NCBI GenBank assembly: GCA_024138015.1
Contig: JAMXBB010000004.1
Location: forward strand, 6,654,409-6,718,408
DNA length: 64,000 nucleotides
DNA from: Lumnitzera littorea
Lineage: Eukaryota > Streptophyta > Magnoliopsida > Myrtales > Combretaceae
Direction: 5' to 3'
Each line of letters starts with the position of its first letter. The stretch's first letter is position 1. Below the pieces are notes generated by a model. It was given only the letters and a program-made list of their open reading frames with translations. It was not told the DNA's origin and searched no databases. This document shows, piece by piece, positions 24,301 to 35,443 of the stretch. The translations under genes and the position numbers were made by a program.

Positions 24301-27244
24301 TAGGACATTAGACTGACTCTGCCAAAGGAGGAAAGTTTGGACGCATTTCATTAAAGTTGCAAGCTATATGCCCTTAAAAACTTTCTATTTAGTTTCATCA
24401 TTCATAAGCTGGAAAGGTACAATAGAACCAAACAGAAAAAAGTGAGATATCAAATTGCAAGAATTGAGCATTTTAATGAACCATTATAAGTCATCATCTA
24501 TATCAAGCACATCCCATACCATGCGATCCTTCCATGACTCCAAGGGCATGCCGTAATTGATTTATGCTTCTATAACCTGATACCAGACTAAGAAGGTCTC
24601 GAAGCTCATCTGCAGGGTAGGCAGCAGCCACTCTATAGGCAGCTAAAAGTTGTAAGAAAATTAACACCTCTAGCGAATGCTCCGGCAATGCTTTCAACTT
24701 CACTTTCCATTCAACAGCTAATTTCATTGCAGTTCTTTTCGCTGAGGGCTTAACCTGTGGTGCATTCAACATCAAATGCTCCAACAATAAACACTTCTTA
24801 ATTGCATCAGTATGCACTCTTTCACCCTTTAGCGGTGAAAATGAATGATAAAATCCTTGCAATGCATCTAAAACCAATGCAGCAGGATCAGATGATTCTT
24901 TAATAGAACATAGAAGTTCCCTACAATCTGAATCATGCTTCTCCAAATTTTCATAGGACAATTGCTTACTTTTTCCTTCCTCAACTGCTATGGTATGTTC
25001 CATTATTTCATCCTTTACTTCAGGAACACATTCAACAATTTTTTCTTTTAATTCCACTTCTCTTCCATGCTTCTCTACCAATTCTTTCCCCAAAAGAAGC
25101 CATCTAATCTGCACTTCAAATTCTCTAAGATGCTTCTCCAATTGCTTCTCTTTTCCCTCCAGGATTTCAGACCATGAAAGGATGTTCTTCTCTTTCAGCT
25201 CCAGCTCCTGGAGTTGCATGCTCCTTTTTTCTTCCATCAACTTGATTTCCTTTCTTTTGGACTCAACTTTTTCAGAGCATTCTTTCAATGATTCCTTGAC
25301 CTCGTCAAGTTCCTTCTTTTTTGCATCAAACTCTTCAGAGCACTCATCTATGGATATCTGCGCAGAAACATATTGCTGTTCTTTCGCTTTCAGCTCATCC
25401 TGACATTTTTTAATATTATTCCTGAGACTCTGTAAATGTTTCTCTTTTGATTCAATCTCATCTTCATGACTCTTGATAGACTCCTTGCCTGCATCATGCT
25501 CCCTGTTTTTTGACTCAAGTTCCTCCGAAACTTCCAGTGTTTTCCGAGCTAAAGCAATGTCTGTTGTTTTCATTACAAGGTCTCTTTGGTGCTTTTCTAC
25601 ACCATTTGCTAAGGTAGTGACACATTGCTGTTCTTTCATTTGGAGCTCATCCTGACATTTTTTAATATTATTCTTGAGACTCTGTAGATGTTTCTCTTTT
25701 GATTCAATCTCATCTTCATGACTCTTGATAGACTCCTTGACTGCATCGAGCTTCCTGTTTTTACACTCAAGTTCCTTAGAAACTTCTTCAAGTGTTTCCC
25801 AAGCCAAAGCAATCTCTGTTTTTCTCAAGACAAGTTCCGTTTTGTGCTTTTCTACATCATTTGTTAGGGCAGCCACTGTCACTTCCTTTGACTTGAGTTG
25901 TTTAGAATGCTTCTTTATAGATAACTTGATCCACCCCAACTTCTTTTTCTCTTTGTCAAGCTCCGCAACACACTCCTTTATGAGTTTCTGCATTTCCTCA
26001 ATTTTATTCTGGAGACACTCTAAATCCTTCTCTTTTGACTCACTCTCAGCTTTATGACTCTTGATGGACTTCTTGACTACATCCAACTCAATGTGTTTCA
26101 AAACTTGGTCAAATGTTCCCTGAGCTAAAGAAATCTCCTTTCTTATCGAGTCAAGTTCTGTCTGGTGCTTTTTTACATCATTTTCTAGGGTAGCCACTTT
26201 CACTTCCTTCGATTTGAGTTCTTCCAAATGCTTCTTTATAGATGACTTTACCTGCCCCAATTCGTTTCTCCCTTCATCAAGCTCTGCAGCACACTCCTTT
26301 ATGAGCCTCTGCATTTCCTCGTATTTCTTCTCCTTGGACTGAAGCTCTTCATCATTTTCTTCTATTAATGTCTGGATTGAACTAAGATGAGATGTCTTGG
26401 AATCAAGATCCTTAATGCATCCTTCAATCGATTTCTTCACAGTAAAAAGTTTATCCTCTTTCTTCTGAAGCTCACTAGAGCAGCTTACGATTTTTTTCTC
26501 AACTGATTGCAATTCCTCCCTTTTCAACTCAAGGCTCCTTTCACATTCTTCAAGAGCTCTCTCAACCGAAGCCAATTTTTTCGTCTTCAACTTAAGCTGC
26601 TCAGTACACTCCTCAAACTTCTCTTGCACTGAAGACAACTTCTTACTCTCCAAATCCACAACCTTATATGTAACCTCAAGCAAATTCTCGACCATAGATA
26701 AATCATCCTTTTTCATAACAAGTTCCTTCAAAGTCTGGTTCAATGAATCTAATTCTCCTTTCTTCGAACTCAAAACCCTTGAGCATTCCTCGATTGACTT
26801 CCTCAACTCACTAACCTTACTTTCCTTATGAACAATATCTAAACAAATCTCCTCCACCGCAGCCCGAGTCCAAACCAAACTCTTCTCCTTTTCCTCCAAC
26901 TCATTACTCCTCTCTTTAATACACTTCTCTAAAAGAACCAACTTTTCCTCCATTTTAACCGCATCTTCTTCACACTCCTTAATCTTCTTCTCGAAACAAC
27001 CCAATCGACTCTCTCTTAACTCAACTACCTTGATCCTTTCATCAACTTCTCCCTCCAAATCCTTAACCTCCCTAAACTTACCCTCAATTCCCCTTCTTAT
27101 ATCATCAAAATGTTGCTCCAATTCCTTCCATTGCATAGTGAACAAGAAGAGGTTACTTGACTGTTTGTTGAGTTGTTCACACATCCTAGCCACACTTATT
27201 TGCTTCAACTCTACCAGTTTTAACTCATTATCTATGTCCTCCAT
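21301..27244 (-). CDS. FRL-B: intact FRIGIDA-like protein, 1161 residues, two Frigida domains
   Basis: Predicted three-exon gene: complement of 24520-27244, 23463-24098 and 21301-21425. Splice sites (CATG|GTATGG, TTAG|CAGAG, ACAG|GTAACT, CCAG|ATGG) join in phase to 1161 codons with no stop. I chose the start 'MEDIDNELKLVELKQ' at 27244 because it aligns with the FRL-A and FRL-C starts; an in-frame ATG 20 codons upstream would add a hydrophobic stretch. Residues ~20-760 are Glu/Lys/Ser-rich coiled coil with long internal repeats. Frigida domain 1 is ~768-908 ('ALVLDALQGFY', 'SLEVLIFLQLLAAYRV'). Domain 2 is ~980-1120 ('KLVLDFIEGSY', 'HMEVLRFLHLLASYKL'). A tail with 'QPDKRRR' suits a nuclear signal. 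Size and layout resemble the long FRL proteins of Arabidopsis (FRL5 and its neighbour). The family is linked to FRIGIDA, which promotes FLC expression; the role here is inferred only. Intron 2 is ~2.0 kb and holds a MITE. Confidence 0.88.
21955..22160. mobile_element. Small Mutator-like MITE, copy 2, 3'-truncated (inside FRL-B intron 2)
   Basis: ATAATTGTTAAAATCACGAG is followed by TTTTACGAGTTTATGATTTTAT and CTTAATTAAAAC, as in the copy at 15.05 kb. The far terminal repeat (ATCACGATTTTGATAAC in copy 1) is missing here. It is in the intron after the second Frigida-domain exon, in the opposite orientation relative to its host gene compared with copy 1. Confidence 0.65.
22161..23462. other. FRL-B intron 2, remaining part
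   Basis: Scanned for the short FRL exon that follows a Frigida domain in FRL-A (NLLKRKQ...EFNL); none was found on the minus strand. FRL-B exon 2 joins exon 3 in phase without it. Otherwise AT-rich, with no gene. Confidence 0.5.
24520..27244 (-). CDS. FRL-B exon 1: coiled coil plus first Frigida domain
   Basis: It encodes residues 1-908 plus one base of the next codon. The coiled coil is built from units of the type 'ELKSKEVKVATLENDVKKHQ' and 'SIKSHEDEIESKEKHLQSL'. The end of the exon carries a Frigida domain whose closing helix reads 'DELRDLLSLVSGYRSINQLR'. Reading without splicing runs into TGA shortly after the donor, at about 24503, as expected. The reverse strand is also open in places only because the codons are Glu/Lys/Ser-rich. 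Confidence 0.9.
25392..25895 (-). repeat. In-frame 252-bp (84-residue) repeat within FRL-B coiled coil
   Basis: AGCTCATCCTGACATTTTTT starts at 25392 and again at 25644, a period of 252 bp. Identity is high for about 100 bp and continues less strictly through the unit. In the protein the phrases 'SIKSHEDEIESKEKHLQSL' and 'NNIKKCQDEL' occur twice, 84 residues apart. One copy of the stretch has lost a residue ('KTLEVSEELE' versus 'ETLEEVSKELE'). Confidence 0.9.
25970..26611 (-). repeat. In-frame 321-bp (107-residue) repeat within FRL-B coiled coil
   Basis: ACACTCCTTTATGAG occurs at 25970 and 26291, a period of 321 bp. At protein level 'EEMQRLIKECAAELDEGRN' and 'EEMQKLIKECVAELDKEKK' head two longer similar blocks, each followed by 'SIKKH', 'LKSKEV' and a 'VEKH/VKKH-TEL' element. 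The number and length of units differ from the repeat further toward the C-terminus, so the coiled coil grew by more than one duplication event. The outer limits of the unit are approximate. Confidence 0.8.
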
Positions 27245-27304
27245 AACTGTAAAGCCAACCAAACGCAAAACAACAACAAAAGAGGGAAAGAAAACAAAAA
27301 ACAA

Positions 27305-27951
27305 AATATATAAACCCTAAAAGACAATGCTACTGATCAATGGCACTCCTTCTCTTCAAACTAAGAGTGCAATACAGTACCAGGTGTATATGAAACTGAA
27401 AAAGAAGAGATCTTGATCACCGAGTATGGGAAAAGGTTACGGTTTTGAACAGTTAGGGTTTGCGTATGGTGACTCTTGAGACGTTAGTGTGAGTTTAGAG
27501 TGAAAACAGAGGGAAAGAAAGAAAGATCAGCACCGGGATGGACAACCGGCCGAACCCGATTACACTGGGTTTCTATTTTAAATTCATATATATTAAAGAA
27601 AAAGGATATAATTGTGCGTAAACACCGGTTCCAGAAATTAAAAAAGAGAATTGAATAGCCATTCCATTAAATTTCCATCTATTTATAGGAGAAAAGCAAA
27701 GAAAGAGACGTGAGTATTATTAAATTATTTATTTTATCTTAATAATAAATAAAAGGAATATTATCTCATTATTGCTATATATTTTTTCGGAAACTAAATT
27801 ATGATTTGATTTGATCTGATCTTCATCAAACTTATTAAATTTTATTTATTTATATTTTATTGATACAAGACAAAAGAAAAACACAAATTATATTAGATAC
27901 ATTTTAATAAAGTTGAGTTAATGATAATTTTGGAATTATCTTGTCAATTAT
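27305..27951 (-). promoter_or_regulatory. FRL-B upstream region with two telo-box motifs
   Basis: Reading toward the gene, TTAGGGTTT is present at 27312-27320 (as AAACCCTAA on the minus-strand complement) and again in the plus sense at 27453-27461. Both sit within 220 bp of the start. GGTTACGGTTTTG at 27435 resembles the GTTACGGTTAGGG phrase before FRL-C. From about 27560 the sequence is AT-rich up to the Copia 5' LTR. The transcription start is not resolvable. Confidence 0.5.
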
Positions 27952-28247
27952 TGTAAAGATTGTATTGCATTCAATATTTATTTTCCTTTCTTTCAGTCAT
28001 ATGTTAAGATTAGTTACAGAAGCTGTTACATACAACTATAGGGTAGCTTCACTATTTGTATAAATAACAGAATGAACTAATACAATTCTAGTTCTTCCTT
28101 TCATACACTTGATTGATACAGATCACTTACGATATTCAGGTTTAGTTCATATGCTTTCACGTTTACATCTTAGTACAGTCAGGATTTTGAACGAAAGCAT
28201 CGGCATGGTAGAAAGCATAAGAGACAGAAGAGGATACTTGGCTAATA
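27952..28247 (+). repeat. Copia 5' LTR (296 bp, internally deleted)
   Basis: Starts TGTAAAGATTGTATTGCATT and ends GGCTAATA directly before the primer-binding site. Compared with the 3' LTR it lacks about 50 bp after TTTCTTTCA. TATAAATAA near 28060 could be the promoter element. The final CA expected of an LTR appears as TA in both LTRs. Confidence 0.88.
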
Positions 28248-28259
28248 TGGTATCAAAGC
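28248..28259 (+). other. Copia primer-binding site (initiator Met tRNA type)
   Basis: TGGTATCAAAGC directly follows the 5' LTR. It differs by one base from TGGTATCAGAGC, the usual Copia site complementary to initiator methionine tRNA. Confidence 0.85.
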
Positions 28260-28340
28260 AATAAGATCCTCTATCATCATTCATCAATCAACAAGCTTTG
28301 TTTGAAAATTTTTTTTCATGCAACCGTGGAGCAATCTAAT

Positions 28341-29180
28341 ATGGATCCTTTTTATCTCTCTGATTCAAATAATCCAACGATGATGTTAGGAAATGTTATT
28401 TTTAATGGTAAAAATTTTGTTGCATAGAGTCGGTCCATTAAACTTGGTTTAGGAGCAAAACTTAAACTATATTACATTGATGGATCTATTGTAAAATCTA
28501 GAGATGATTCACTAGAATTGGTCAAGTGGATAAGGTGCGATTATATGGTTAGGGTATGGCTTTTGAATTCCATGAATTCAGATCTATCACCCAATTACTT
28601 GTATGTTGAATCTACTCGAGCTTTGTGGCTAGAAATAGAAGAACAATATGGATGAACTAATGGACCTCTTGTTTATCGATTACAACAAGAAATTAATAAT
28701 TTGAAACAAGGAAACATGTTTGTCATTGTATATTTCAATAGAATGAAGAAAGTTTGGAATGAATTACAAGTGCTTCGGCCGTAGCTAGATTGCACTTATG
28801 GTCATCTAGTTGATTGCACATGTGATTTAAGAGGTAGAATAACAGAATTTGAATCTGAGCAGAAGCTGGTTCAGTTTTTTATGGGATTAGCTGAGGGCTA
28901 CGAACATGTGCAAAATTAGATTATAGGTATGGTTCTACTTCTTACAGTGAATTGTATGTTTTACCTAGTTCAATAGGTTGAAACACAAAAGCATATCATA
29001 AATGCTATTGGATTTGAAGTGGAATCTATGATTTACTTAGCAAATAAAGAGGTTTTAGATAGAAGGAGATTTAAAACAACTAGTACTAAGCTTTTCTGTA
29101 AGCATTGCAAGTTAGATGGTCATAACATAGAATCATGTTTTTAGATTATAAGCTATCTGGATTGGTATGAAGGAAAATAG
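28341..29180 (+). pseudogene. Copia gag relic
   Basis: Begins ATG GAT CCT TTT ('MDPFYLSDSNNP') and continues with 'LWLEIEEQYG', 'QQEINNLKQGN', 'YFNRMKKVWNEL' and a CCHC knuckle near the end. This is the UBN2/retrotransposon gag layout of plant Copia elements. At least five in-frame stops interrupt it, mostly at positions where TGG or CAG/GAA would be expected. It would have encoded the RNA-binding capsid protein. Confidence 0.85.
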
Positions 29181-32100
29181 ATGACTAAGAAAACAAAGAA
29201 TCAAAATGTTGCACATCTCGCTTCCAAAGATAGTCAAGTGAATTCATGCATGAATACTCCTTTTGATCATGATTTGTCTGGCTTGGATGCTAGTTCTAGC
29301 AAAACAAGTGCAGTTGTTAACACTAATTTGGTTCATAAAATTTGTCAAGAGGTCAAGAAGATGCTTCATGATAGAATTGATGCTTCACGACAAAACTGAT
29401 GCGTGTGGACATGACGCAACAGCTGTTAACATGATTCATACATTAGGTAATTCCTTATTTCCAAATTCTTGTTTAAAAGCATCGAATAGTAAACATGGCT
29501 CATGGATTTTAGACACAGGTGCTACTGACCATATAATTCCTTACAAATCATTGTTCAATCAAACCACTATTCTAAACAAATCAATTTCAATCAAATTACT
29601 TGATGCTTCATTCAAACATGTCACCAAATTTGGTACTATCTAATTACTACCAAATCTTCTTTTGGATAATGTCTTTCATGTTCTAGATTTCAATCACAAC
29701 CTTCTTTCGATTAACAAGATCTTACAATATGATGACTTGACTGCTATTTTTACAGCTAATTCTTGTGTTTTATAGGACTAGAGAAGTAAATTTGTTGCAT
29801 TAGCTAGAAATTTCAATGGGCTTTATGTACTAAAAGCTCAAGCATTACTTAATAATGAGCTGAAATTTGTAGGAAGTACTTTTCAATGTAATAAACATGA
29901 TCAATTTAAACTGATGCATGAAAGACTTGGACATTTGTCTGTTGACAAACTACAGAAGTTGGGATATTCTGATGTTTCAATATTAAAGAACTTTTGCTAT
30001 GAAATTTGCAATATGTCTAAGATGCATAGGTCTCCCTTTCCTTGTGGTACTTATAAGTCTAAGAAGTTGTTTGATCTTCTTCACATAGATCTTTGGGGAC
30101 TTACCGGATTAAGTTAGTAATAGGGGCAAATTATTTTCTCACATTTCTACCTATATATTGAATAATAAGTTATAAGTTTCAACTATTTTATCAAAATATT
30201 TCTTGTACATTCAAAACCATTTTTATTCCATTCCTAAAATAGTGCAAACAAATAATAATATGGAAAATTTTATCACATAAATGTCAATCTTTGTTTGATA
30301 GTATTAGGATAGTTCATGAAAGAACTATTGTTTACACTCCACAGCAAAATGGATGGGTAGAAAGAAAACAAAGGCATTTGTTAGACACTGCATGAGCTTT
30401 GATGTTACAAGCAAATGTTCCTAAAGAATGTTGGAGTGGATGTATCTTAGTAGTAACATACTTAATCAATAAAATGCCCATGTCAGTTTTAGAATGGAAA
30501 ATTCCCTTTGAACTAATTTTTAGGTAGAGGCCTGATTACACTCATCTAAAAAATTTTGGCTATTTATGCTTTGCAATAGTTCATCCAATTCCTCTAGACA
30601 AGTTTGATCCTAGGGGTACCAAATGTGTTTTCTTGGGTTATATTGCAAATAAAAAAGGGTATAAAGTTCTTGATGTTGCAACTTAAAGAATATTTGCCTA
30701 TCGAGATGTTAAGTTTGTTGAGTCAATATTCCCTTTCCAAAATCCTGATGAAACATTATCAATAGATTTAGCTACTCACACACTTAATCCATGAATCACC
30801 TTGTCTTCCAATGAGTTTATTGAAAGTAGAATTGCATCCTCTTCATTTATCCCTGATATTTCATAGTAGTCTATAAGTATTACTTCTACTGATTACTTAG
30901 TATCAGATGTTGTTCCTACTACTTGTCAATCTGGTAGAATTAGGTGTCCCCCTAAATGGCTTGAGGATTTTGTCTATAATGCTCATTGTGTTCAAACTAA
31001 TCAACCATCTACTACTCTTGCTTTTCGAGACCCTTCTTCATCCAACTCTTCCTCTACAGCTCATCCTTTATTTGAACACCACTCTTTTGATCATTATCCT
31101 TCCAATTATACTGCATCACTCTATCATGTGTTGACAACTTCTGAACCAACTTCCTATTCAAAAGCTATTAAACATGATGTTTGGGTTGTTGCTATGAATG
31201 ATGAACTTATTACTTTTAGAGAAAACTAATACGTAGGAATTAACTTGGTTGTCGAAAGGTAAGAAAGCCATAGGAAATAAGTGGGTGTACAAAGTAAAAA
31301 ATAAGCCAGATGGGTCAATTGAGCGATAAAAGGCTCGTCTTATGGCTAAAGGTTTCACACAAGTTGCTGGTGAGTATTATACTGATACTCTCTCACTCGT
31401 TTCCAAACTTGGTCCAGTTAGGATCTTTATAGCAGTGGCTGTTGCAAGAGGGTAGCCAATATATCGGATTGATATTAATAATGTATTCTTACATAGACAG
31501 TTAGAAGAAGAGATATATATGCATTTACCCTTAGGATATTGAAAGCTTAACCAAATCAAGTTTGTAAACTTAAATAGTCTTTGTATGGTTCAAAGTAAGC
31601 TTCACAACAGTGAAATATAGAAATTTCCCACTGTTTGATCAAGCATGGTTTTCATTAGTCCAAATGTGACTATTCTCTTTTCACATGACAAGATGATACT
31701 AGTTTTATTGTTGTATGTTGACGATATGTTGCTCAATGGTACGAATGAATCTTTCATTGCCGATCTTAAATCCTTGTTACATTCAGAGTTCACCATTAAA
31801 GACTTAAGACTGGCACATTTTTTTCTTGGATTGGAATTATGTAGAACAGGTTCTAGTATTCTTACCAATCAATAGAAATATTTGCTTGATGTACTAATAG
31901 ATGCAGGGCTTACTGGATTAAAATCAGTAGCTACTCCTTTGCTTGTTGGTGTGAAATATGATGCTTCAATAGGGTCCTTGCTTAACAATCCTTCCTTTTA
32001 TCGAAGGCTTGTAGGCAAGTTGCTTTATTTAACACTCTCGAGGCCTGATATCACTTTTGCTGTACATCAATTTAGCCAATTCATGTCTTCTCTATGTACA

Positions 32101-32650
32101 TCTCATTTGTAAGGTGTTTTTCATTTGTTGAACTACTTAAAGGGAACATCTTCTCTTGGACTGTTCTATCCGTTTACAAATTCCTTGTCTTTGCTTGGTT
32201 ATTTTGGCAATGATAGGGATGCTTGCCCAATTGATAGAAAATCTGTCAGTAGGTATTGTGTCTCTTTTTGGCTCATAGCTAGTTTCATGGAAATGCAAGA
32301 AACAATGAACTATTGCCACGTTAAGTACGGAAGCTGAATATCGCAGCATAGGTTCTACTACAAAGGAACTACTTTAGGTATCTTATGTGTTGAAGGATTT
32401 AGGTGTTCATGTTTAGCTGCCTATTTCTTTGTGCTGTGATAATGATTGGTTTAACTTATTGTTTATAATCCCTGTTTACACAATTGAACCAAACACGTAT
32501 TTGTTAATGTTCATTTTATAAGGGATCACATCCAAGTTGGTATGGTTTAGATTATTCATGTTCCTTCTAAGATGCAACTAGTCGACTTGCTCACCAACAC
32601 TGTTCCGTCCACTACTTTGGCTTTTCTTTATGCCAAGTTGGGTCTTCAAC
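29181..32650 (+). pseudogene. Copia pol relic (protease, integrase, reverse transcriptase, RNase H)
   Basis: Open stretches carry the four enzyme domains in Copia order, with stops and frame changes between them. Protease motif DTGA is present at about 29511. The integrase zinc region runs 29914-30117, and the core reads into 'CVFLGYIANKKGYKV' near 30630. Reverse transcriptase is split near 31560, and the YVDD box lies at 31714-31725 in a later open piece (31645-32112). RNase H has lost much of its first half ('FGNDRDACPIDRKSVSRYC'). The end matches 'STEAEYRSIGSTTKEL' and 'VDLLTNTVPS'. No function is expected. Confidence 0.88.
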
Positions 32651-32664
32651 CAGATCGGGGGGAA

Positions 32665-33005
32665 TGTAAAGATTGTATTGCATTCAGTATTTATTTTCCT
32701 TTCTTTCAATCACTTGTTATTTAGTCAGTTACTATTTTCACACACGTGCATTTGTAGTTAGTTAAGATTAGTTACAGAAGTTATTACATATAACTGTAAG
32801 GTGGCTTTACTATTTGTATAAATAATAGAATGGACTAATACAATTCTAGTTCTTCCTTTCATACACTCGACTGATACAAAGTACTTACGACATTCAATTT
32901 TAGTTCATATGCTTTTACATTTACATCCTAGTGCAATTAGGATTTTAATCAAAAGCATCAGTAGGGTAGAAAACATAAGAGACAGTAGAGGATGCTTAGC
33001 TAATA
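32665..33005 (+). repeat. Copia 3' LTR (341 bp)
   Basis: Aligned by eye to the 5' LTR over its whole length. It carries about 50 additional bases including CACACACGTGCATTTG and GTTAGTTAAG. Many scattered substitutions separate the two LTRs, indicating an old insertion. Confidence 0.88.
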
Positions 33006-33129
33006 TATACTAAAGTCATCTTTCAAAAGCTTTTTCTTAAAAAGAAAAATAGAAATATATACATCCTTTTGGTTTGAGCTCTCTTTTGTATGGCTAATAC
33101 TGGCTTAGTCCGTCTCCATTGGTAATGCA

Positions 33130-33880
33130 CAGATGTAAAGGTAGGCAATGAACCGAATCGGCTTTGAACAGCCGGTTCACGGGTCGATGACATAGTAAAC
33201 CGTAGCTAGCCCGTAAGCTGGCGGTTTCAGGCCGGTTTACTACGCTCGATGGTTCAAGAGCCAATTCGAGGCCCTTAAACCTTTTTTTTTAATATTTAAT
33301 TTTTTAATTAATTTTATTAATTTATTTTTTAATATATTAATAATTTTTAATAATGTGATCTCTTTTTCTCTCTTTTTTTTTTAGTTTACTAATAAGTAAT
33401 AATTTCTAATTTTTTTTATTAATTTTCGACTTAATACGGTTTCAACTTTTTTATTTTTTTCCTTAAATTTTAAATTTTACAAAAATGACTTATATTAATT
33501 GAAATTGAATTTTTTATTTATCCTTAACACATAATTAATTTATAATTAGTCATCTATCATTAATTTGATGATATTATTTTTAAAAAAAATTATCCTTCAC
33601 CATTACAAATAAAGTAATTTTGGTATACAATGACTTATTGGATATTATCAAATTACTTTTTTCGACTTAGTAACCTTTTTGTTCTCTTTCTCTTTCATTT
33701 TTTTTTAAGAGGGTGGACCAGTCGGGCCAACCAGCCAGTTTAATGGTGAGTCGGCTTAACAGTTCATAACCTACTGGGCTGGGCAATTCCGCTTTCTTGA
33801 ACTGCTTGATCCTTTAAAACTTGGCAGTTCTACCCGCCTGAGCTGATTCATGGTTCGGAATTGGTTCTTACCTAGGTCTA
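33130..33880. mobile_element. hAT-like non-autonomous element, copy 1
   Basis: Left arm has GCCGGTTCACGGGTCGATGA, TAGTAAACCGT and GGCCGGTTTACTA. The core is AT-rich with the same internal order as the next two copies (TATTAATAATTTTTAATAAT, CTCTTTTTTTTT, ATTAATTTATAATTAGT). The right arm has AATGGTGAGTCGGCTTAACA and ends CTAGGTCTA. Left end is less well preserved (near AAGGTAGGCAATGAACC). Target duplication not recognisable. Confidence 0.75.
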
Positions 33881-34662
33881 TATAAACTACTACGATTGTT
33901 ATTAATACGTATAGTAAAACCCTAATCATTATTATCAAATTATATATTAATTAAAGGGAGCCAAGGATAAGTTGTATTGAAAAGCCCTAAAAATATCTAT
34001 CAATAAGTAGTCCTTTCGTTAAATCTTTTGATACACGTTATCTATTATATGGTCATGAAAACTTATACCATTTCATATTCATCCATTACATTTATTTGTT
34101 CTCATTATTAAATTTTCATAAATTTTGATTAATTATATTATCATCATCATTATTATTTTTAACTGTCATATTTAAAATATAGCCGTGATAAATTAACTCT
34201 GGCGTTTCTAATCCTCTATAAATTTTGCGTTTGGAAATGGGCTTAGTGTAGTAGCCATTATATATATTCTTTTTTTTTTTTTCAATTTTTACACGAAATG
34301 CATTTTGTAACATAAAATATATAATAGATAATTTCATGGATAGAATGGAATAATAAACCATGCCAAAACTACCACTTAATTCCTTCATTTAACAAGATTA
34401 ATTGATTAGATAAGAATATCATTTGACAAGACGATTGTAACCTGATATTAATAACGTTAGTTTTCATTGGGATGGATTAAGATTCAAATATTTCTTTCCT
34501 AAATTGTGATATAGTTAGTTAGGAGAGGAAGGAAGGAAAAAAAAAAAAAATCCTCTAGGCCAAAGTCCACCTATGCACCAAATGAAGTTTCATTGGTTTT
34601 CATGATTCATTTCTATATTTTGTTATTTTTTTTAATTTTTACATAATTTGCATGTATATAAA
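33881..34662. other. Intergenic between hAT-like copies 1 and 2
   Basis: AT-rich, no gene. A minus-strand frame of 90 codons at 34116-34388 is chance-like, with N/I/K-rich composition. Confidence 0.5.
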
Positions 34663-35443
34663 TAGTGTTGGGTATCGAGCCAAACTAACTTTGAACCGCT
34701 GATTCACGGGTCAGTGATATGATGAATCATGACTAGCCTGCTAGCTGGCAATTTCAACTTGGTTTACTAAGCCCGACGATTTAAGGGTTAGTTCGATGCT
34801 CTTAAACCGTTTTTTTTTATATTTAATTTTTTATTAATTTCTTTTTTTAATATATTAATAATTTTTAATAATATAACCTTCTTTCTCTTTTTTTTTTAAG
34901 TATACTAATTCATTAATAATTTCTAATTTTTTATTAATTTCTAACTTAATAGATTCCAGCTTTTTTATTTTTTTTCTAAATTTTTTTTTCTTATATTTAA
35001 GTTCTTAACATTTAATAAGTTTTACAAAAAGGATTTACATTAACCGAAATTAATTTTTTTATCTATTCTTAACACTTAATTAACTTATAATTAATCATTT
35101 ATCATTACTTTGATAATATTATTTTTTAAAAAAATTGTCCTCTACTGTCGCAAATTAAGTAACTTTGACATGCAACAACTTATTAAATATTATCAAATTA
35201 TTTTTTTTTACTTTGTGGCTTTTCTTTTCTCTTTCTTTTTTTTTTTAAGGGGTAAACTGACCAAGACAATCTGTCGGTTTAATGGTGGGTCAACTCGACG
35301 GTTCACGACCTACCGGTCTGAACGGTTTCGCTCTCTTGAATCGCCTAAGCCCTTAAAGTACGACGATTTGCTAAGGTGGTTCGGCTTGCACACTTTCGGA
35401 CTGAACCGGTTTACGATTTGAAAATAGCCTTTACCCAGGTCTA
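34663..35443. mobile_element. hAT-like non-autonomous element, copy 2 (781 bp)
   Basis: Starts TAGTGTTGGGTATCGAGCC and ends TTTACCCAGGTCTA. Reversed, the end reads TAGACCTGGGTAAA, an imperfect terminal inverted repeat. Flanks TATATAAA (34655-34662) and CATATAGA (35444-35451) match at 6 of 8 positions, compatible with an old 8-bp target duplication. Interior order matches copies 1 and 3. No transposase coding remains. Confidence 0.75.

Larger units (their letters stand above)
27952..33005 (+). mobile_element. Ty1/Copia retrotransposon, decayed, both LTRs present
   Basis: About 5.05 kb, in order: 5' LTR; primer-binding site; gag with a CCHC knuckle at 29097-29142 ('CKHCKLDGHNIESC'); protease ('WILDTGATDH' at about 29500); integrase with the HERLGH...C-x2-C zinc motif from 29914 and 'YTPQQNGWVERK' near 30340; reverse transcriptase ('GNKWVYKVKN' near 31275, catalytic 'LLYVDDM' at 31708-31728); RNase H ('STEAEYRSI' near 32330); polypurine tract GGGGGGAA at 32657; 3' LTR. 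Gene order protease-integrase-RT places it in Copia. Many stops and frameshifts run through all domains, so it cannot be autonomous. A matching 5-bp target duplication was not found. Confidence 0.93.

Noticed and set aside
24990..26057. Plus-strand open frames of 60-137 codons opposite FRL-B exon 1
   Set aside because: Ser/Phe-rich antisense shadows of Glu/Lys/Ser codons in the coiled coil.
27952..33005. Possible intact or active retrotransposon
   Set aside because: Stops and frameshifts lie in gag, integrase, reverse transcriptase and RNase H, and the LTRs have diverged.
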